A model generated the notes under the pieces. That model was not told the DNA's origin. It ran no database searches and saw only the letters and a program-made list of their open reading frames with translations. The position numbers were made by a program, and so were the translations under genes. This document shows positions 1 through 10,316 of a stretch of 64,000 nt of DNA, in pieces. The stretch is from the NCBI RefSeq assembly GCF_000340215.1, contig NW_006921541.1, forward strand, positions 1,399,527 through 1,463,526. Reading direction: 5' to 3'. Numbering within the stretch: position 1 is the stretch's first letter; each line of letters starts with the position of its first letter. This DNA is from Pseudocercospora fijiensis CIRAD86. Lineage: Eukaryota; Ascomycota; Dothideomycetes; Mycosphaerellales; Mycosphaerellaceae.

Positions 1-250
1 CTATAGTAAATAACCGAACTGCTCGTAGTCGTCGTACTGCCTAAGAGGATATAGACTATAATATAGCCGTACGACTTTAGCGTAAAGCCGCTAGAATATC
101 TAGTCTAGCTAGCTCTCGTCGATTAAGCCGTACTCCTAAGCCCTCCGTAAGGGAAAAGGAGCGTAGGCGTAAGGCTAGCTAGTAGGAGGGAGATAATAAG
201 GATAACTTGTTACTCTTTAGGCGTAGTAGTACTATATAGGCATAGTCGAT
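1..250 (+). pseudogene. RIP-degraded 3' end of a basic, Arg/Ser/Lys-rich coding region (possible helicase tail, left element copy)
   Basis: From base 3 the plus strand can be read for about 80 codons with only a few TAG/TAA stops, all explicable as Gln or Trp codons changed by C-to-T. The product is rich in Arg, Ser and Lys, with runs such as REKERRRK. The recognisable helicase in the other element copy (to about 54548) ends in a similar basic, low-complexity tail and is followed by the same 2-kb block. I therefore infer that this is the C-terminal tail of a second helicase copy truncated by the window edge. No catalytic motif is visible, so this rests on position and composition only. Confidence 0.35.
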
Positions 251-276
251 TGCTATAGCGTTATATGCGATTTAAT

Positions 277-423
277 AGCGCTAGAAATAGCGCTAGAAAT
301 GGCGCTAGAAATGGCGCTAGAAATAGCGCTAGAAATGGCGCTAGAAATAGCGCTAGAAATAGCGCTGGAAATGGCGCTAGAAATAGCGCTAGAAATAGCG
401 CTAGAAATAGCGCTAGAAATAGC
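277..423. repeat. 12-bp tandem repeat, about 12 copies (AGCGCTAGAAAT)
   Basis: The unit AGCGCTAGAAAT is repeated head to tail about 12 times with a few A/G variants (AGCG or GGCG). It lies just 3' of the degraded helicase-like tail. The right-hand element copy has no such array at the matching place. Each unit contains the palindrome AGCGCT. Confidence 0.95.
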
Positions 424-869
424 ATTTAATAAGGTCCGTCCTTACTATCCTTCTATTATATCCTTGTAAGCTCGCTATATATATTTGCCCTCGTAGTCGA
501 GCATATTGCCTTAGCTGTTAACGCGCCTCGTAGTCTGTCTTATATAATAGCCGATAGTTAATAGTCGTAAAATTCGCATATAGAAGCTAGTCGAGAAGCG
601 TAAATTCGAGGAAGCGACAAGGATACCGAGTCCCGCTAAGACCCCGGATTTAGTATAGTAGAGCGCTTAATTGGTAGGATTAAACGTTATAGCTACTTCC
701 TTCCGCGCATTTACAATACCGACTTTTACGACTTTTATAATAGTATTACTAATATATCGAGATACGTCGATTTAGCGCGTTTCTAGTAAATAGCGCTAAC
801 AAAAGTGTCTAACACGATAACGACGGCCGCCTTAGGCACTAAGAACCGCCTCCGAAACCCGAGAAGTTA

Positions 870-983
870 CTAGCGAGACTAGCGAGACTAGCGAGACTAG
901 CGAGACTAGCGAGACTAGCGAGACTAGCGAGACTAGCGAGACTAGCGAGACTAGCGAGACTAGCGAGACTAGCGAGACTAGCA
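870..983. repeat. 9-bp tandem repeat (CTAGCGAGA), about 12 copies
   Basis: CTAGCGAGA repeats head to tail about 12.5 times. The same place in the right-hand copy (near 55128) instead carries a hexamer repeat (ACTAAC). The position is therefore a slippage-prone spot that expanded independently with different units. The minus-strand Val-Ser-Leu reading frame it creates is an artefact of the repeat. Confidence 0.95.
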
Positions 984-1535
984 CTATACTTATTGTACCG
1001 CATGCTCTTATAGGCACTATAATATATATAGTAAGGATAGATACGTAGGGCGATAACATATATCGAGCGTAAGCACTCTTCGAGAAGCTACGATAGCCCT
1101 CTTACGTTAACGCCCTCTATTACTTAGACTCTCCCTAGAACGATCATTCCGATAACTAGTTACTATTAAGGCAGAGAAAACGAACAGTAGCGTCCGGGGA
1201 TCTAATTAACTAGCGGCACTAAGCGGCTATAGAAGCATACACTCCGAAGCATACTAGAATTATATATAGCCTATATACTACGCACAATGCGTAACAATTA
1301 ACGTATTCTATTACTAACTACAGCACGCATAACCTTTTAAAGGGATAAGGTGTATAGGAAGGGACTTATTAAGCGAAACACGACAGCGATTGCTAAAGCG
1401 ACATATATTAGTTCCTAGACAACAATAGTATATAACCGCGCCCTTAGTATTAGAGACACCGCGGAAAAAGGTTGTCGAGCGCGTTGCAGTCGTATAGCAA
1501 TAGTAATGCGCTTACTAGAAGAGGAGGCGCACTAT

Positions 1536-1650
1536 AGTCGGATAATAGTCTTAATACGCTCGGTTCGGTTCGCTACGTACTGCAGTCGGATAACAGTCTT
1601 AATACGCTCGGTTCGGTTCGCTACGCACTATAGTCGAATAGCAGTCTTAA
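1536..1650. repeat. Direct repeat of about 58 bp, roughly two copies
   Basis: A unit running from AGTCGGATAA through CTTAATACGCTCGGTTCGGT to GCTACG is present twice in tandem, with a partial third. The matching region near 55705-55805 has a shorter unit of about 52 bp, also duplicated. Function unknown. Confidence 0.75.
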
Positions 1651-2367
1651 TACGTAAAGGGCTATAGTCGTATAGTAGTAAAGACTAAGACTAAGCGCCT
1701 TCGGGCTTAAGTATACTAGAGGCCCTTACGTAACGACTAAGGTTATTATAACTAACAGTCCTAACGAAGGCGTTACGCCGACTTAACTAGATGCGCGTAT
1801 ATTATCCTATAAAGAATCCGAACGTAGGAAGCCTGTAGCTGCTACTTAAGGTGTACCTTACTAAAGAGTTTTTACCGAGTTAGACCTATAGTAATGCTAC
1901 GAACCTATCTACTTAGTAGGAAGGCGCTACCTTAGCCACTTTCGGTATACCTTACTAAAGAGTTTTTACCGTTAGCTACCGTCAGATAAGCTGTATCTAT
2001 CTAAGACCTCTACAGTTTGCACTAAGACTACGATGTTCTAACAAAAACTATACTCTTTCGGTTAAATGCGTAGTCGACGCCCGCTAAAGCTATAGAAAAC
2101 AACCTACTCGCTAGAAGAGTCGCCTTCGCAACGTCTTACGTCGACAAAGCCTATCGGAGACTAAAAGGACTAAACAAACTACCTACCGAGGAACCTCAAC
2201 TATTAGATAAGCGGCTCTATCGGTAGCAAGCCGCAGAACTAGTAAGGAATAGTATTAATCGCTATAGAGCCACCTATATACGACAAAGAGGTATCGACAC
2301 TATTGCTATTAAGAGCCGATAGCTAGTATGTTGCTAGGGGTGTTAGTGTGTTAGTGTGTATATATAT

Positions 2368-2393
2368 AGAAGAAGAAGAAGAAGAAGAAGAAG
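2368..2393. repeat. (AGA)n microsatellite
   Basis: About eight AGA triplets, also present at the equivalent position near 56551 in the right copy. It is a useful alignment anchor between the two element copies. Confidence 0.9.
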
Positions 2394-2629
2394 TTGAGGT
2401 TAGAAAGCGGATATCTATATACGCCTCGCAGGTAAGGTCGGCCTCTACTAATAGGATTGCGCTATCTATTGCGACAATAGCAAGGCAACAATAACGGCTA
2501 TACACTACCGCACCTTTAAGGCAAGAGCGAGCTTATTAACTAAGTACCTAAGGCTATCAATCTAGAGCTACTATAGGACGACGATACTATAAGCGTTAGG
2601 TTAGTACTTAGACAAGAGGTCGATCTGAT

Positions 2630-5600
2630 TTAATATTACTACGTAAAGAAGAGAGTTTCCGATAGCTACAATTATACGCCGGTTAGGTTAGCTAACTCGA
2701 GGTCTATATACGTATAGCCCTTAGGATCTACGAAATGCTCGTATATAAAGGTAGTATCGTTGTCTACTACCCTAGCACTAATAGGTCTACGCTTAGCTCC
2801 TCCGTTAATGCGTTTACGAGTATTAGCGCTATCGATTGCATCGATACTATTACTAGCAGTGTCCGTAGAGGTACGGGTTACACCCTTTACGAGACGAAGA
2901 TTAGCCTAGTATAGTACGTTAATAGCATCGACAATCTGTAGTGCTCTAAGCTTCTAGATATCGTTAGATATAGCTCGTATATTATCGCCTTTAACCTTAT
3001 AAACTTCTACTAGACCTTCTTCGACTAGCTTTAGTATATAGGTATAGACGTAGTCGCCGATCTTCTTCTTAGTATAGTAGCTAGTACTCTTTAGACTAAG
3101 GTTCTCGAACATATTACGAATGTTCTTCGAGGCTTTACGGTTTTGCGAGATAAGCTCTATAGTAGTAGCGATATTATAAGTAGAATTGCTATAGGCTCGG
3201 ATATTATCGGTATACTCCTTATTATACAACTCGAGCAGTTTATCGGCCGCTATACCCCTACTACTCTCTATTTCGACAACTATAGACTCGAGGATAGTAT
3301 CTTAAAGATCTAGATGCGACGTACTTAGCAACTACCGTAGGTATACTATCTCTCGGCTATAGTTAAGCTATCGAGCGCCGAAAAAGTTTAGTATAAGGAT
3401 ATCGATTATACGCCGTAGATGTCCGATGTCTATCTTGCGAATAGACTTATAGATAGTTAGATAATTGTCGATCTCCTAGAGTATACGGCATATAGTAGTG
3501 AAATCTAGATCTAGTATACGTCCGTTCTCGTCCTTTCCGTACTACGTAGCCTACGTAAACGCTATCTAATAGATTTCCTTAACGATCTCGAGATACTGCT
3601 AAGAAGCTATCTGCTCGATAGTATACCGCATAGTAGCGATACGACTTATTCCGGCGACGGCCTTGTTATTAAAGTCTAAGAGCTTGCGACCGATTATTAA
3701 ACGAATAAAGAGAGCCGATACTCGCGATCGGAACGAGCGATATACTACTTGCTTAGCAATGTAGTACTATAGCTTCTCGTTGTTAAGGCGCGTAATGCTA
3801 AAGTATCTAGCGTTATCCTAGTAGTTATAAGCTAGCTTCTTGCTCTTGCCGTTATCGTTTCGTAGGTAGTAGGTCTTTATCGAGATATAGCAGGCGTTTA
3901 TCTCGATATAGAATATAGCTAGTACTGCGACGATGTAGTCCTTCTTATTATAAGCTCGAGTACTTTTAATACTGCCGGCCTAGACGCTCCGAATACGTTC
4001 TACCGTTAACTAGTCGCCGATTACAAGGATAAGCTAGTCCTAGAACTCGTCCTTATCCGGATCTAGCCTTAGAAAGTTTAGAAAGATATCGTTATATACC
4101 TCGTATATCTCCTCGATCGAGGCCTCGTTATAATTAGAAACCGGCAATAAGATAATAATCGTCTTACTATCCTTAACGTTCTTAATGCGAAGCTTGCACT
4201 ATAGCAAACGGGAAACTAGAGTACCGCTATCCTTAGTTAGTCGGTAACTATCGAAATCGAAGTCCTTAAATACCGCCTTTAATACTAGAAAGACAAAGCC
4301 TAATGCCTAGTCGATATAGTATAGAGATGTCGCCTTGCGGGCCGCGTCCTTCTTATAGCTACAAAGGATAACCTTCGGACTTAGCCTCTTAGAACGATCG
4401 AGCATACTTCTTAGTAGTAGCTTCTTTAAAGCACTATATCTAGCGATATACGATATCGTTATATTCCGCTGCTTCGTTAACTAGCCGATTAACTATATAG
4501 CCTTCCGGTACTCCGATATATAGTAATTGTTATATACGATTACAGTTAGACACTTCTTTATCTTCTTTGCGAGGGCGATCGCCCGCTTGCGGTTCTTAGT
4601 AGCGACTTGCCTAGCTAAAAGCTAGATAGTCGAATACCCTAAGCAAATACCGAGGCTACTAAGGACGTTAACAACTCGGCGCTTGACACCGGATGTGTAT
4701 AGGAAGAGTCTAAGCGCCTTAGCGAAATAGGAAGACTTCTTTATCGCTATAGACCGAGCGACGACTTGCGTAAGGGTATAGATCCGCTTCTACTAGCGGC
4801 GAGGATTATTTTTACTATCTTTATTATCCGCCTACTCGCTATTATTCTCCTCTTGCTGCATTGCCGGTCGGCTGAAATCTATATTTAGCTTCTTCTTCTT
4901 ATTCGGCAGAAGGCGTTTAAGCATAGTATACTAAATCGGTGCGCTTGTCTTAATAATATCTATTATCTCTATTAGGTCGTCTAGCTCTACGGCTTTCGTA
5001 GGGTCGTATTTATTAAAGAAGCGCTTCTTACTAACTAGCTTCTTAAACTTAGAGCGCAGTACCCGCGTACTAACTAGGCCCTCTTCTATAAAGGTATTTA
5101 GTATATAGCTAATACGGCGCCGGTATGTCTTGCTGCCCTTCTCTCTAACCTATATCTGTAGGAACTAGGTAACGGCGATATGCTCTGTATTAATCTTGTC
5201 TATTATATCGGAAAACTTCTTATTATCGGTCTTATCGGTAAGGGCTTCCTTCTACGCCCGCCTCTCTCTATCCTTCTTCTTATTAGCTATAGCAGCTAGC
5301 GCTTTGCTACGCTTCCTGCTATAGCCTAGTTAGGTATCGATAGTGTTATCTTTATCTTTATCTTTATCGCTACCCTCTACTTCTTCGTCGTCTTAGTTAA
5401 AGTTAGTAGCTTCTTCGGCATTCCGCTCTTCCTCGACCTTATCCTCGCTAAGCTCTATCGACTGTTTAAAGGCCTTACTTTTAAGGTCGTCTTTATCTTA
5501 ATCTTCTACTTCTAAAGTAGCCTCGATAATAGCCGGTCTGCGGCGAGCTTAAAGGCGGCGCGCCTCTCGATCGGCCTTAGCCTTACAACGATCGGCTTCG

Positions 5601-5752
5601 GAGACAGGCAATATAGAGCTAAGCTCGCTAGTAAAGTTATCGAGTAGCCTAGGACGGAGGCCTTAATCTGTAAAGGCGAAGGTTGTTAGTAGTAGGTTTA
5701 AATCTATTAAAGTATCGGAGCCGCGCTCTATATCGATATTATTACTAGACAT
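2630..5752 (-). pseudogene. RIP-degraded large gene, about 1000 aa, possibly DUF6589-like (left paralogue)
   Basis: On the minus strand a protein of about 1000 residues can be followed from ATG at 5752 (MSSNNIDIERGSD) to about 2630. It is interrupted by a modest number of TAG/TAA codons of the kind RIP makes from CAG/CAA/TGG. The N-terminal third is acidic and Lys-rich. The middle holds GDQLTVERIRS near 4000, and a long helical region follows (MFENLSLKSTSYYT near 3100). A homologous but strongly diverged gene lies at about 56760-60170 in the same orientation. The GDxLT..R signature and the size recall the fungal DUF6589 family; that is from memory and unchecked. Function unknown. The gene converges on the degraded helicase, with the 2-kb shared block between them. 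Confidence 0.6.
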
Positions 5753-6568
5753 AGCGGCGGCGGTAGTTAGAGGTAGATGCAATGCTATAGATGCGTAGTA
5801 TAGGTTTTAGAGGTCTTAGGGATTAGAGCGAAGGACAGAAATATAGATAAACGAGCGCACGCGCGAGCCGCGTTGTATATAATAATATACGGACGAGAAG
5901 CTATAGGAATATATACGAGACATTATGTTACTTGCTATACCGCTTTACTATTATAGTATTTATCGACGCTACATCGAATTCCTATACGCTTTACAGTACA
6001 GCACTTCGGCCTTATACTAATAGTTTAGCAGCGATCTGCTTAGTCCTATTAATAACCTCTGCTTATAGATTGCTACTTAATACTACTACGTTATATAGAT
6101 ATCTACTAGACGGGGATCTTTATAAAATTGTACGCGTAAGAAGCTCTAGGTATTAGCTTGTTTGTTCGCGATAGTCGAAATTTAGCTATTTTAGGTAGGC
6201 TAGCTAGAAGCTAAATGTCCTCTACTTTTTAGTTATAATAACGTAATACAACGTTATATAGGCGAATACTATTAATATACACTCGAAATTGTACGCTCTA
6301 TAACCTCTAAGTATCGTCGTATTGTTTGCGTTAAGTCGCAAAATATGTGTTCTTAGCTATTTACTATACTGCAGCCTAGCCGGCTAGCTACTAGGTAACC
6401 CGCTATATTATATCTATAATATCTCAACGCTACAACGTCGTATACATTTCATTCTTGATTATTTGAGCTTAGAATTGCACGCGCTACAACATACACCTAT
6501 AAGATTTATGTATTTCGCGTTGCGCGCTGAGTTGGAAATTCCAGCTGTCCGAAAGTGACCTTTTGTGT
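5753..6568. other. RIP-like AT-rich flank and edge of the left element
   Basis: I see no supportable gene here. The sequence keeps the TpA-rich, CpA-poor style to about 6430, then shifts to ordinary composition by about 6480-6560. This marks the right-hand edge of the left element. A short open frame at 5932-6156 has no recognisable motif. The stretch does not obviously match the corresponding end of the right element (60170-61560). Confidence 0.6.
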
Positions 6569-6649
6569 TCAGACCCTTGCTGCGCAAGGGGTTTATAAAT
6601 AAACCAATGACCGTGCGCTGGCTAGCAAGGGTCTGATGGGAGATAGACC
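6569..6649. mobile_element. Short hairpin element with 13-bp terminal inverted repeats (copy 1)
   Basis: TCAGACCCTTGCT (6569-6581) and its exact reverse complement AGCAAGGGTCTGA (6624-6636) bound a 68-bp unit. Inside are two further hairpins: CTTGC-TGC-GCAAG and the palindrome GGTTTAT-AA-ATAAACC. The match with the second copy at 61588 continues past the inverted repeat through AGATAGACC. It looks like a miniature inverted-repeat element of unknown family. It lies just outside the right edge of the left RIP block, and its inner palindrome supplies the stop codon of the gene at 6593-7063. Confidence 0.8.
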
Positions 6650-7063
6650 GCGTTGGCATTCTTCGAGCTCGAGCTGGACGCGCACACCGACTTGGCATGG
6701 TGTGCGGATGATGTCGGAGAGTTTGGAAAATCGAAGCCAGATTCCAGAATCGAGATTGTGCTTGTCGTTGAGGGTCGTGCGGAAGCGGATGAGCCAGAAA
6801 GTGGATTTCGCAGCCTGTGCTGAAGAGTCCTTTCCTTTGTTGATTTGCTCGGTGAGTTGGGTCATGAAGTTGGAAATTCCCTTTTTGGAGAACTCGTCGC
6901 ATCTTTCCAGCTTCTGCGAGATTTCTTGCTTCAGCTTTTCGAGAAGTTGCTTGAGGGTGATGTCTGACTCCAAGGACCAATTTGTTGTGGGCCAGTCAGG
7001 ATGGAATGTTTCAAGCTCATCAGGTACTTCCCACTGGATCCGGCATTGATATGCTTGCGACAT
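6593..7063 (-). CDS. Hypothetical protein, 156 aa, C-terminus encoded by the hairpin element
   Basis: An uninterrupted minus-strand frame starts with MSQAYQCRIQWEVPDELE. It is rich in charged residues with a helical, possibly coiled-coil middle (TLKQLLEKLKQEISQKLE, residues about 37-54). I recognise no family. The last 15 or so residues (from SPIRPLLA) and the stop codon are read from the hairpin element at 6569-6649. The element may therefore have replaced the original C-terminus, or the gene may be truncated. Codon use is normal for this island and unlike the RIP blocks. There is no obvious upstream exon, but an unseen intron cannot be excluded. The overlapping plus-strand frame 6636-7049 looks like its shadow. 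Confidence 0.45.
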   Translation of the reverse strand: MSQAYQCRIQWEVPDELETFHPDWPTTNWSLESDITLKQLLEKLKQEISQKLERCDEFSKKGISNFMTQLTEQINKGKDSSAQAAKSTFWLIRFRTTLNDKHNLDSGIWLRFSKLSDIIRTPCQVGVRVQLELEECQRGLSPIRPLLASARSLVYL

Positions 7064-7533
7064 GATGTTGGATTTCTTGGTGTCAATGCCCAGTGATGCG
7101 CGATCGTGATGATACTTATGGCCACTGGTGTGGAAGCTTTGGCCTCAGCTCTATCGACTTGAGTGAGCAAACGACTCTCGCCCAAACCTGGCAGACTTTG
7201 GAAGAACAAAGCCTGCTCTATCTTCCAGCAAACGGAGCATCCCCTGGTTGATGCGCTGCCTATCAGCGTTCCTGGGGCGAGGTGGTTCTGGAAACGTCAA
7301 ACTTTCTTCTAAAGAACAATCAGTTCTCGAAGTGTTTCACCAAACGTATTGGTATCATTGTGATCATCAAAAGTGACGGAGGACTTACAATGCGAGCCGC
7401 ATTGAACGGCCTCGTCTCATTGATAAGAGTATATGGTCTTGCAGCTGAATTTCCCTCTGTACGCATTACGACTGTCGATCTCAATGGCATTAGAGAGTCG
7501 AAGTCAGGAAGGCTCATACGCTTCGCAATCCTT
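7064..7533. other. Intergenic, no convincing gene
   Basis: Ordinary base composition without RIP signature. Open frames on both strands here are short, mutually overlapping and without motifs. It probably holds the upstream region of the gene at 6593-7063 and the 3' untranslated part of the Cys-rich gene. Confidence 0.5.
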
Positions 7534-8542
7534 TTATGTAGCCTTCGCCTTCAAACCCGAACACATTTCGCACTGACTGGCACCGCCGTGATTTCCTTGG
7601 AGCTCACAATTGCACTCGGCACAAAGGCGTCCGGCTTCCGTCCTCTGCACACCTTCGCTTCGACTCTGAATCAACGCCTGGATGGCGACTGGTAGGCACA
7701 TCACACATAGAGTCTTGAACATGCCTTCACAGCCACACTCATGTGCTTCTTCGGGATAGGCGAGGCAGCTTGTGACACATTCCGAGCAGATGTCGAAGTG
7801 GACTCCGTTGCGCATCATGGAAGTCACGTTTGGAGCAAGAGATGCGAGGATCGGAGCGTGACATTCGCTGCAGGAGTTGCGAGCAGAGCAGCCATTGCAG
7901 AGCTGAGAACGGCCGTGCGGACAACTTTCTGCTGGTGCTTCGAGCATGCGTGTGTCGTCTTCAGTCTCCGGCTGGACTTTTGGTAGAGCTGCTTTGAGTT
8001 CGCTCATAGAAGGGAAGGTCGAGATGTGCTTCGACACATTCATGTCGATACCGTCTTCGTCGACACTGCTGACTGGCTTGAGAAGGTTGCCGGAGCTTTC
8101 AGGAAGTCGTTGAGAGGAGGCGTCTTCGTGCATCTTCCGATAGGGGAGACCGTAGTCTGACATCTGAGCGCCGCGCTCCATGATCTTTTGGCCCTTCGAG
8201 TTTCGACCTGGATTCCAGCAATGAATCGCGCAGTTGTGAGGAGCGAGAGACTTGTAGAGCGATGCAAGAAAATATATGGAGGTCGCGATGCTGCTGCCTG
8301 GTCGCTTCACCAGCACCAAATGTGAGAATATGAACAAAGCCAGTGATGGTGACCCTGAAAAAAAATAAAGGACCCTTGCCAGCAAAATGGTGGAGAGTCG
8401 TTACAGCGCAACGTCCCAATATCGGGAGATTTCCTGGGGCGTAAGAGAGGTATCAATACTGTGCCAGTATCTGTGATGATGGCAAGACGAACTTACGTGA
8501 ACTGAGCGTTTGGTATCGATCCACACTCGATTGCAATCCCAT
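7534..8542 (-). CDS. Cys-rich, probably zinc-binding hypothetical protein, two exons
   Basis: Exon 2 (8354-7534) is a long minus-strand frame. A 5' splice site GTAAGT at 8496 and a polypyrimidine tract ending TTTTCAG at 8355 define a 142-bp intron. Joining exon 1 (8542-8497, ATG at 8542) keeps the frame and gives 288 aa starting MGLQSSVDRYQTLSS. The N-terminal part is partly hydrophobic (SLALFIFSHLVLV), followed by a conserved-looking GRNSKGQKIMERG-to-DYGLPYRK stretch. From about residue 155 to the end there are many paired cysteines (SCPHG, LCNGC, SCSEC, DICSEC, ECGC, LCVMC, LCAECNC, QCEMC), suggesting several zinc-binding knots. No named family is recognised. An unspliced start at 8385 is the alternative, but the splice signals make it less likely. 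Confidence 0.6.
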
Positions 8543-8592
8543 AGAAATGAGCGAATATGTAGCGCATCCAACACTCCATCACCATGAGCATT

Positions 8593-9120
8593 TCACTGCT
8601 TTCTGCTACCAGACTGCGGCTTTGGTCTCACAGCGAGGGTGAATGACATGGGTTGAGCTGTCGTCGCCGGCAACTTCTGCTCGTTCGTCGTCGGCTCCAA
8701 TGACTCCTTCTCAGGCAAATTCTCAGCGAGAGCACCCATGGTCATAAGCATCTCATCATGTCGTGCTCGCTCGACCTCAGGCGGACAGTCCGCCGGTTCC
8801 TCGTCAACGTGTTCTGTTGACACATGCTCGTCAATCGGAAAGCCGAAGTGCATTCTGACTTCAGAATCGTTCCAAAACGTGGCAAGAAGTTCTGGTCGAA
8901 TTTGCGGGTCATCTGCGGGCAGCCATAGAGGCTCTTCCAGCTGGGCACCGATGAAGAGGTATTGCCACTCTGTGCCAGCATCACGAGCATTGATGATGGC
9001 GTCGTCCAGGCTTAGGTCGCTTCTGAGAGCTTTTGGATGTTCGTATTTGTTCATGGTCGCTGGTTTTCGTACTCCTTCACGGCTCGAGTGTCTAGATTCT
9101 TTGATACGCTGAAGACTCAT
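8593..9120 (-). CDS. Hypothetical protein, about 153-175 aa
   Basis: An uninterrupted minus-strand frame. The first ATG gives MSLQRIKESRHSS; a second in-frame Met (MNKYEHPKALRSD, residue 23) may be the true start. The sequence is acidic, with WQYLFIGAQLEEPLWLPADDP in the middle and a low-complexity Pro/Thr/Lys-rich end (RPKPQSGSRKQ). It has no signal peptide or membrane segment and I recognise no family. It lies about 50 bp downstream of the Cys-rich gene's start on the same strand, so it is likely an independent gene. Normal codon use supports a functional gene. The plus-strand frame over the same bases is a shadow. Confidence 0.5.
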   Translation of the reverse strand: MSLQRIKESRHSSREGVRKPATMNKYEHPKALRSDLSLDDAIINARDAGTEWQYLFIGAQLEEPLWLPADDPQIRPELLATFWNDSEVRMHFGFPIDEHVSTEHVDEEPADCPPEVERARHDEMLMTMGALAENLPEKESLEPTTNEQKLPATTAQPMSFTLAVRPKPQSGSRKQ

Positions 9121-9590
9121 GTGTCGCGTCGAGTAAATATATTGAAAGCTTTCAGAGCCATCAACCGTCTCGCATTTCGTCGAAGAAAGAGCGAAAGATC
9201 ACAAAGGGATTGTGTAGTCTGCAGCGGTTGCCTTGCGCTCCACCCGTGTGACGTCCGCAGACTCGACATGTGAATCTTGGCACCACTGTCGAGCCTTGAC
9301 CAAGCTGTCGTTGTCCCGACACTTCACTTCGCCTGGATTGTTAAGGCCACCCAGTTTGGTCCCCAAGTCGCAGCCTCTGAGGCTGGAGCAAGTGAATGGC
9401 AGCGAGACATCAAACTCCAGGCAGATCTGCAAGTTCCACAATTTGCCGTTTACAAGCGACACATACGCCTCTGACCGGTTTTGTGGACTCAAATCGATCG
9501 ACGCGATCTCTTTTCAGTAATCCTGATTCCCGGCGCTCTGCCATCTCTCATTGTTGTCCCGAACTTGAAGCTGACAGGTAGCTGAAGACC
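9121..9590. other. Divergent intergenic region
   Basis: This lies between a minus-strand and a plus-strand gene, so it should hold both promoters. Several short frames overlap one another and none is convincing. I see no clear TATA box. Confidence 0.5.
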
Positions 9591-10316
9591 ATGTCCAGAT
9601 CATCGCCGACGAGAAGAGGCTTGCGCATGCGAGACTTCGCACTCCCACCAGCGGCCACGTTTCTAGGCCTGCCACAAGAGCTGCGCGACCACACCTACTC
9701 GTATCTGCCGCTTGAGACCAAGAAGCTCATATACCTAGGTCCTGTATCAAGCAAGCCGAAGCCGAGAGCCTGGCGAACCTACAAGCGGCTCAGTCGAGTC
9801 TGCAGAATCATTCGCGTCGATGTTTCTCGCATCTTCTGGGCCAAGAATGCTTTCGTGATGAACGCCGGTCCAGAGACGTCCAGACTGACAGCCGATACCA
9901 TGTTCTGGATGACTCGACTAGCTTTGCGCACTGCACCATACTACTTTCAGCCGCCAGCAGTCCGTACCACATGCGAATTTCGATACGAGGGCATCCTACT
10001 GCTGAACAAGCGAGGCAATGAATGGAAAGCCATGATCGATCTCGAAAAGCAGCGGATGTTGCAGTCACTGATCGGTGGCTACCGCGTTACCATTGATCTG
10101 GATCCAGATTTCGGATCTCCAGAAGGCGTCATTGAGCTCGAAACCCAGCGACGAATTGTTGACGATGTGATGCAGATTGGTGAAGAAGCCGTGGGTATGC
10201 TTGAAAACGACGGCCAGATAAGCGAGGATGTACTGGCTGGCATCTGTGGGTGCTTCAAGAGGTACTCAGACCGTTACATGCCGATCAAGCATCCGAACAA
10301 CAGATTATGCATCTAG
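9591..10316 (+). CDS. F-box-like domain protein, 241 aa
   Basis: Single-exon frame. After a basic leader comes FLGLPQELRDHTYSYL (residues about 24-39). This is the LP.ELR..IY.YL signature of the short F-box-like motif common in large families of small ascomycete proteins. The remainder has R/K-rich and aromatic patches (RTYKRLSRVCRIIR; FQPPAVRTTCEFRYEGILLL), the usual layout of a divergent substrate-facing half. If real it would act as an SCF ubiquitin-ligase adaptor, but many such fungal proteins are uncharacterised. The first ATG (9591) follows no RIP-like sequence; Met13 is an alternative start. No introns are needed. Confidence 0.6.
   Translation: MSRSSPTRRGLRMRDFALPPAATFLGLPQELRDHTYSYLPLETKKLIYLGPVSSKPKPRAWRTYKRLSRVCRIIRVDVSRIFWAKNAFVMNAGPETSRLTADTMFWMTRLALRTAPYYFQPPAVRTTCEFRYEGILLLNKRGNEWKAMIDLEKQRMLQSLIGGYRVTIDLDPDFGSPEGVIELETQRRIVDDVMQIGEEAVGMLENDGQISEDVLAGICGCFKRYSDRYMPIKHPNNRLCI

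Larger units (their letters stand above)
470..2510. other. 2-kb block shared at high identity with 54718-56700
   Basis: By eye the block aligns almost continuously, in the same orientation, with 54718-56700. It includes long exact stretches such as the one starting CGAGAAGCTACGATAGCCCT (near 1080 and 55250). It lies between the 3' ends of two convergent degraded genes. No long reading frame survives, although near 2160-2290 one plus frame (PTEEPQLLDKRLYR and onward) stays open in both copies. Micro-repeats inside it differ between copies. Similarity stops abruptly at about 2510, where the diverged minus-strand gene region begins. Confidence 0.8.

Noticed and set aside
277..423. CRISPR-like array
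   Set aside because: Pure 12-bp tandem repeat without spacers, in a eukaryotic context.
832..1059. Minus-strand Val-Ser-Leu repeat protein
   Set aside because: It is only the translation of the 9-bp tandem array at 870-983.
7282..7986. Plus-strand frames in the gene island
   Set aside because: They lie largely antisense to the Cys-rich gene and carry no motif.
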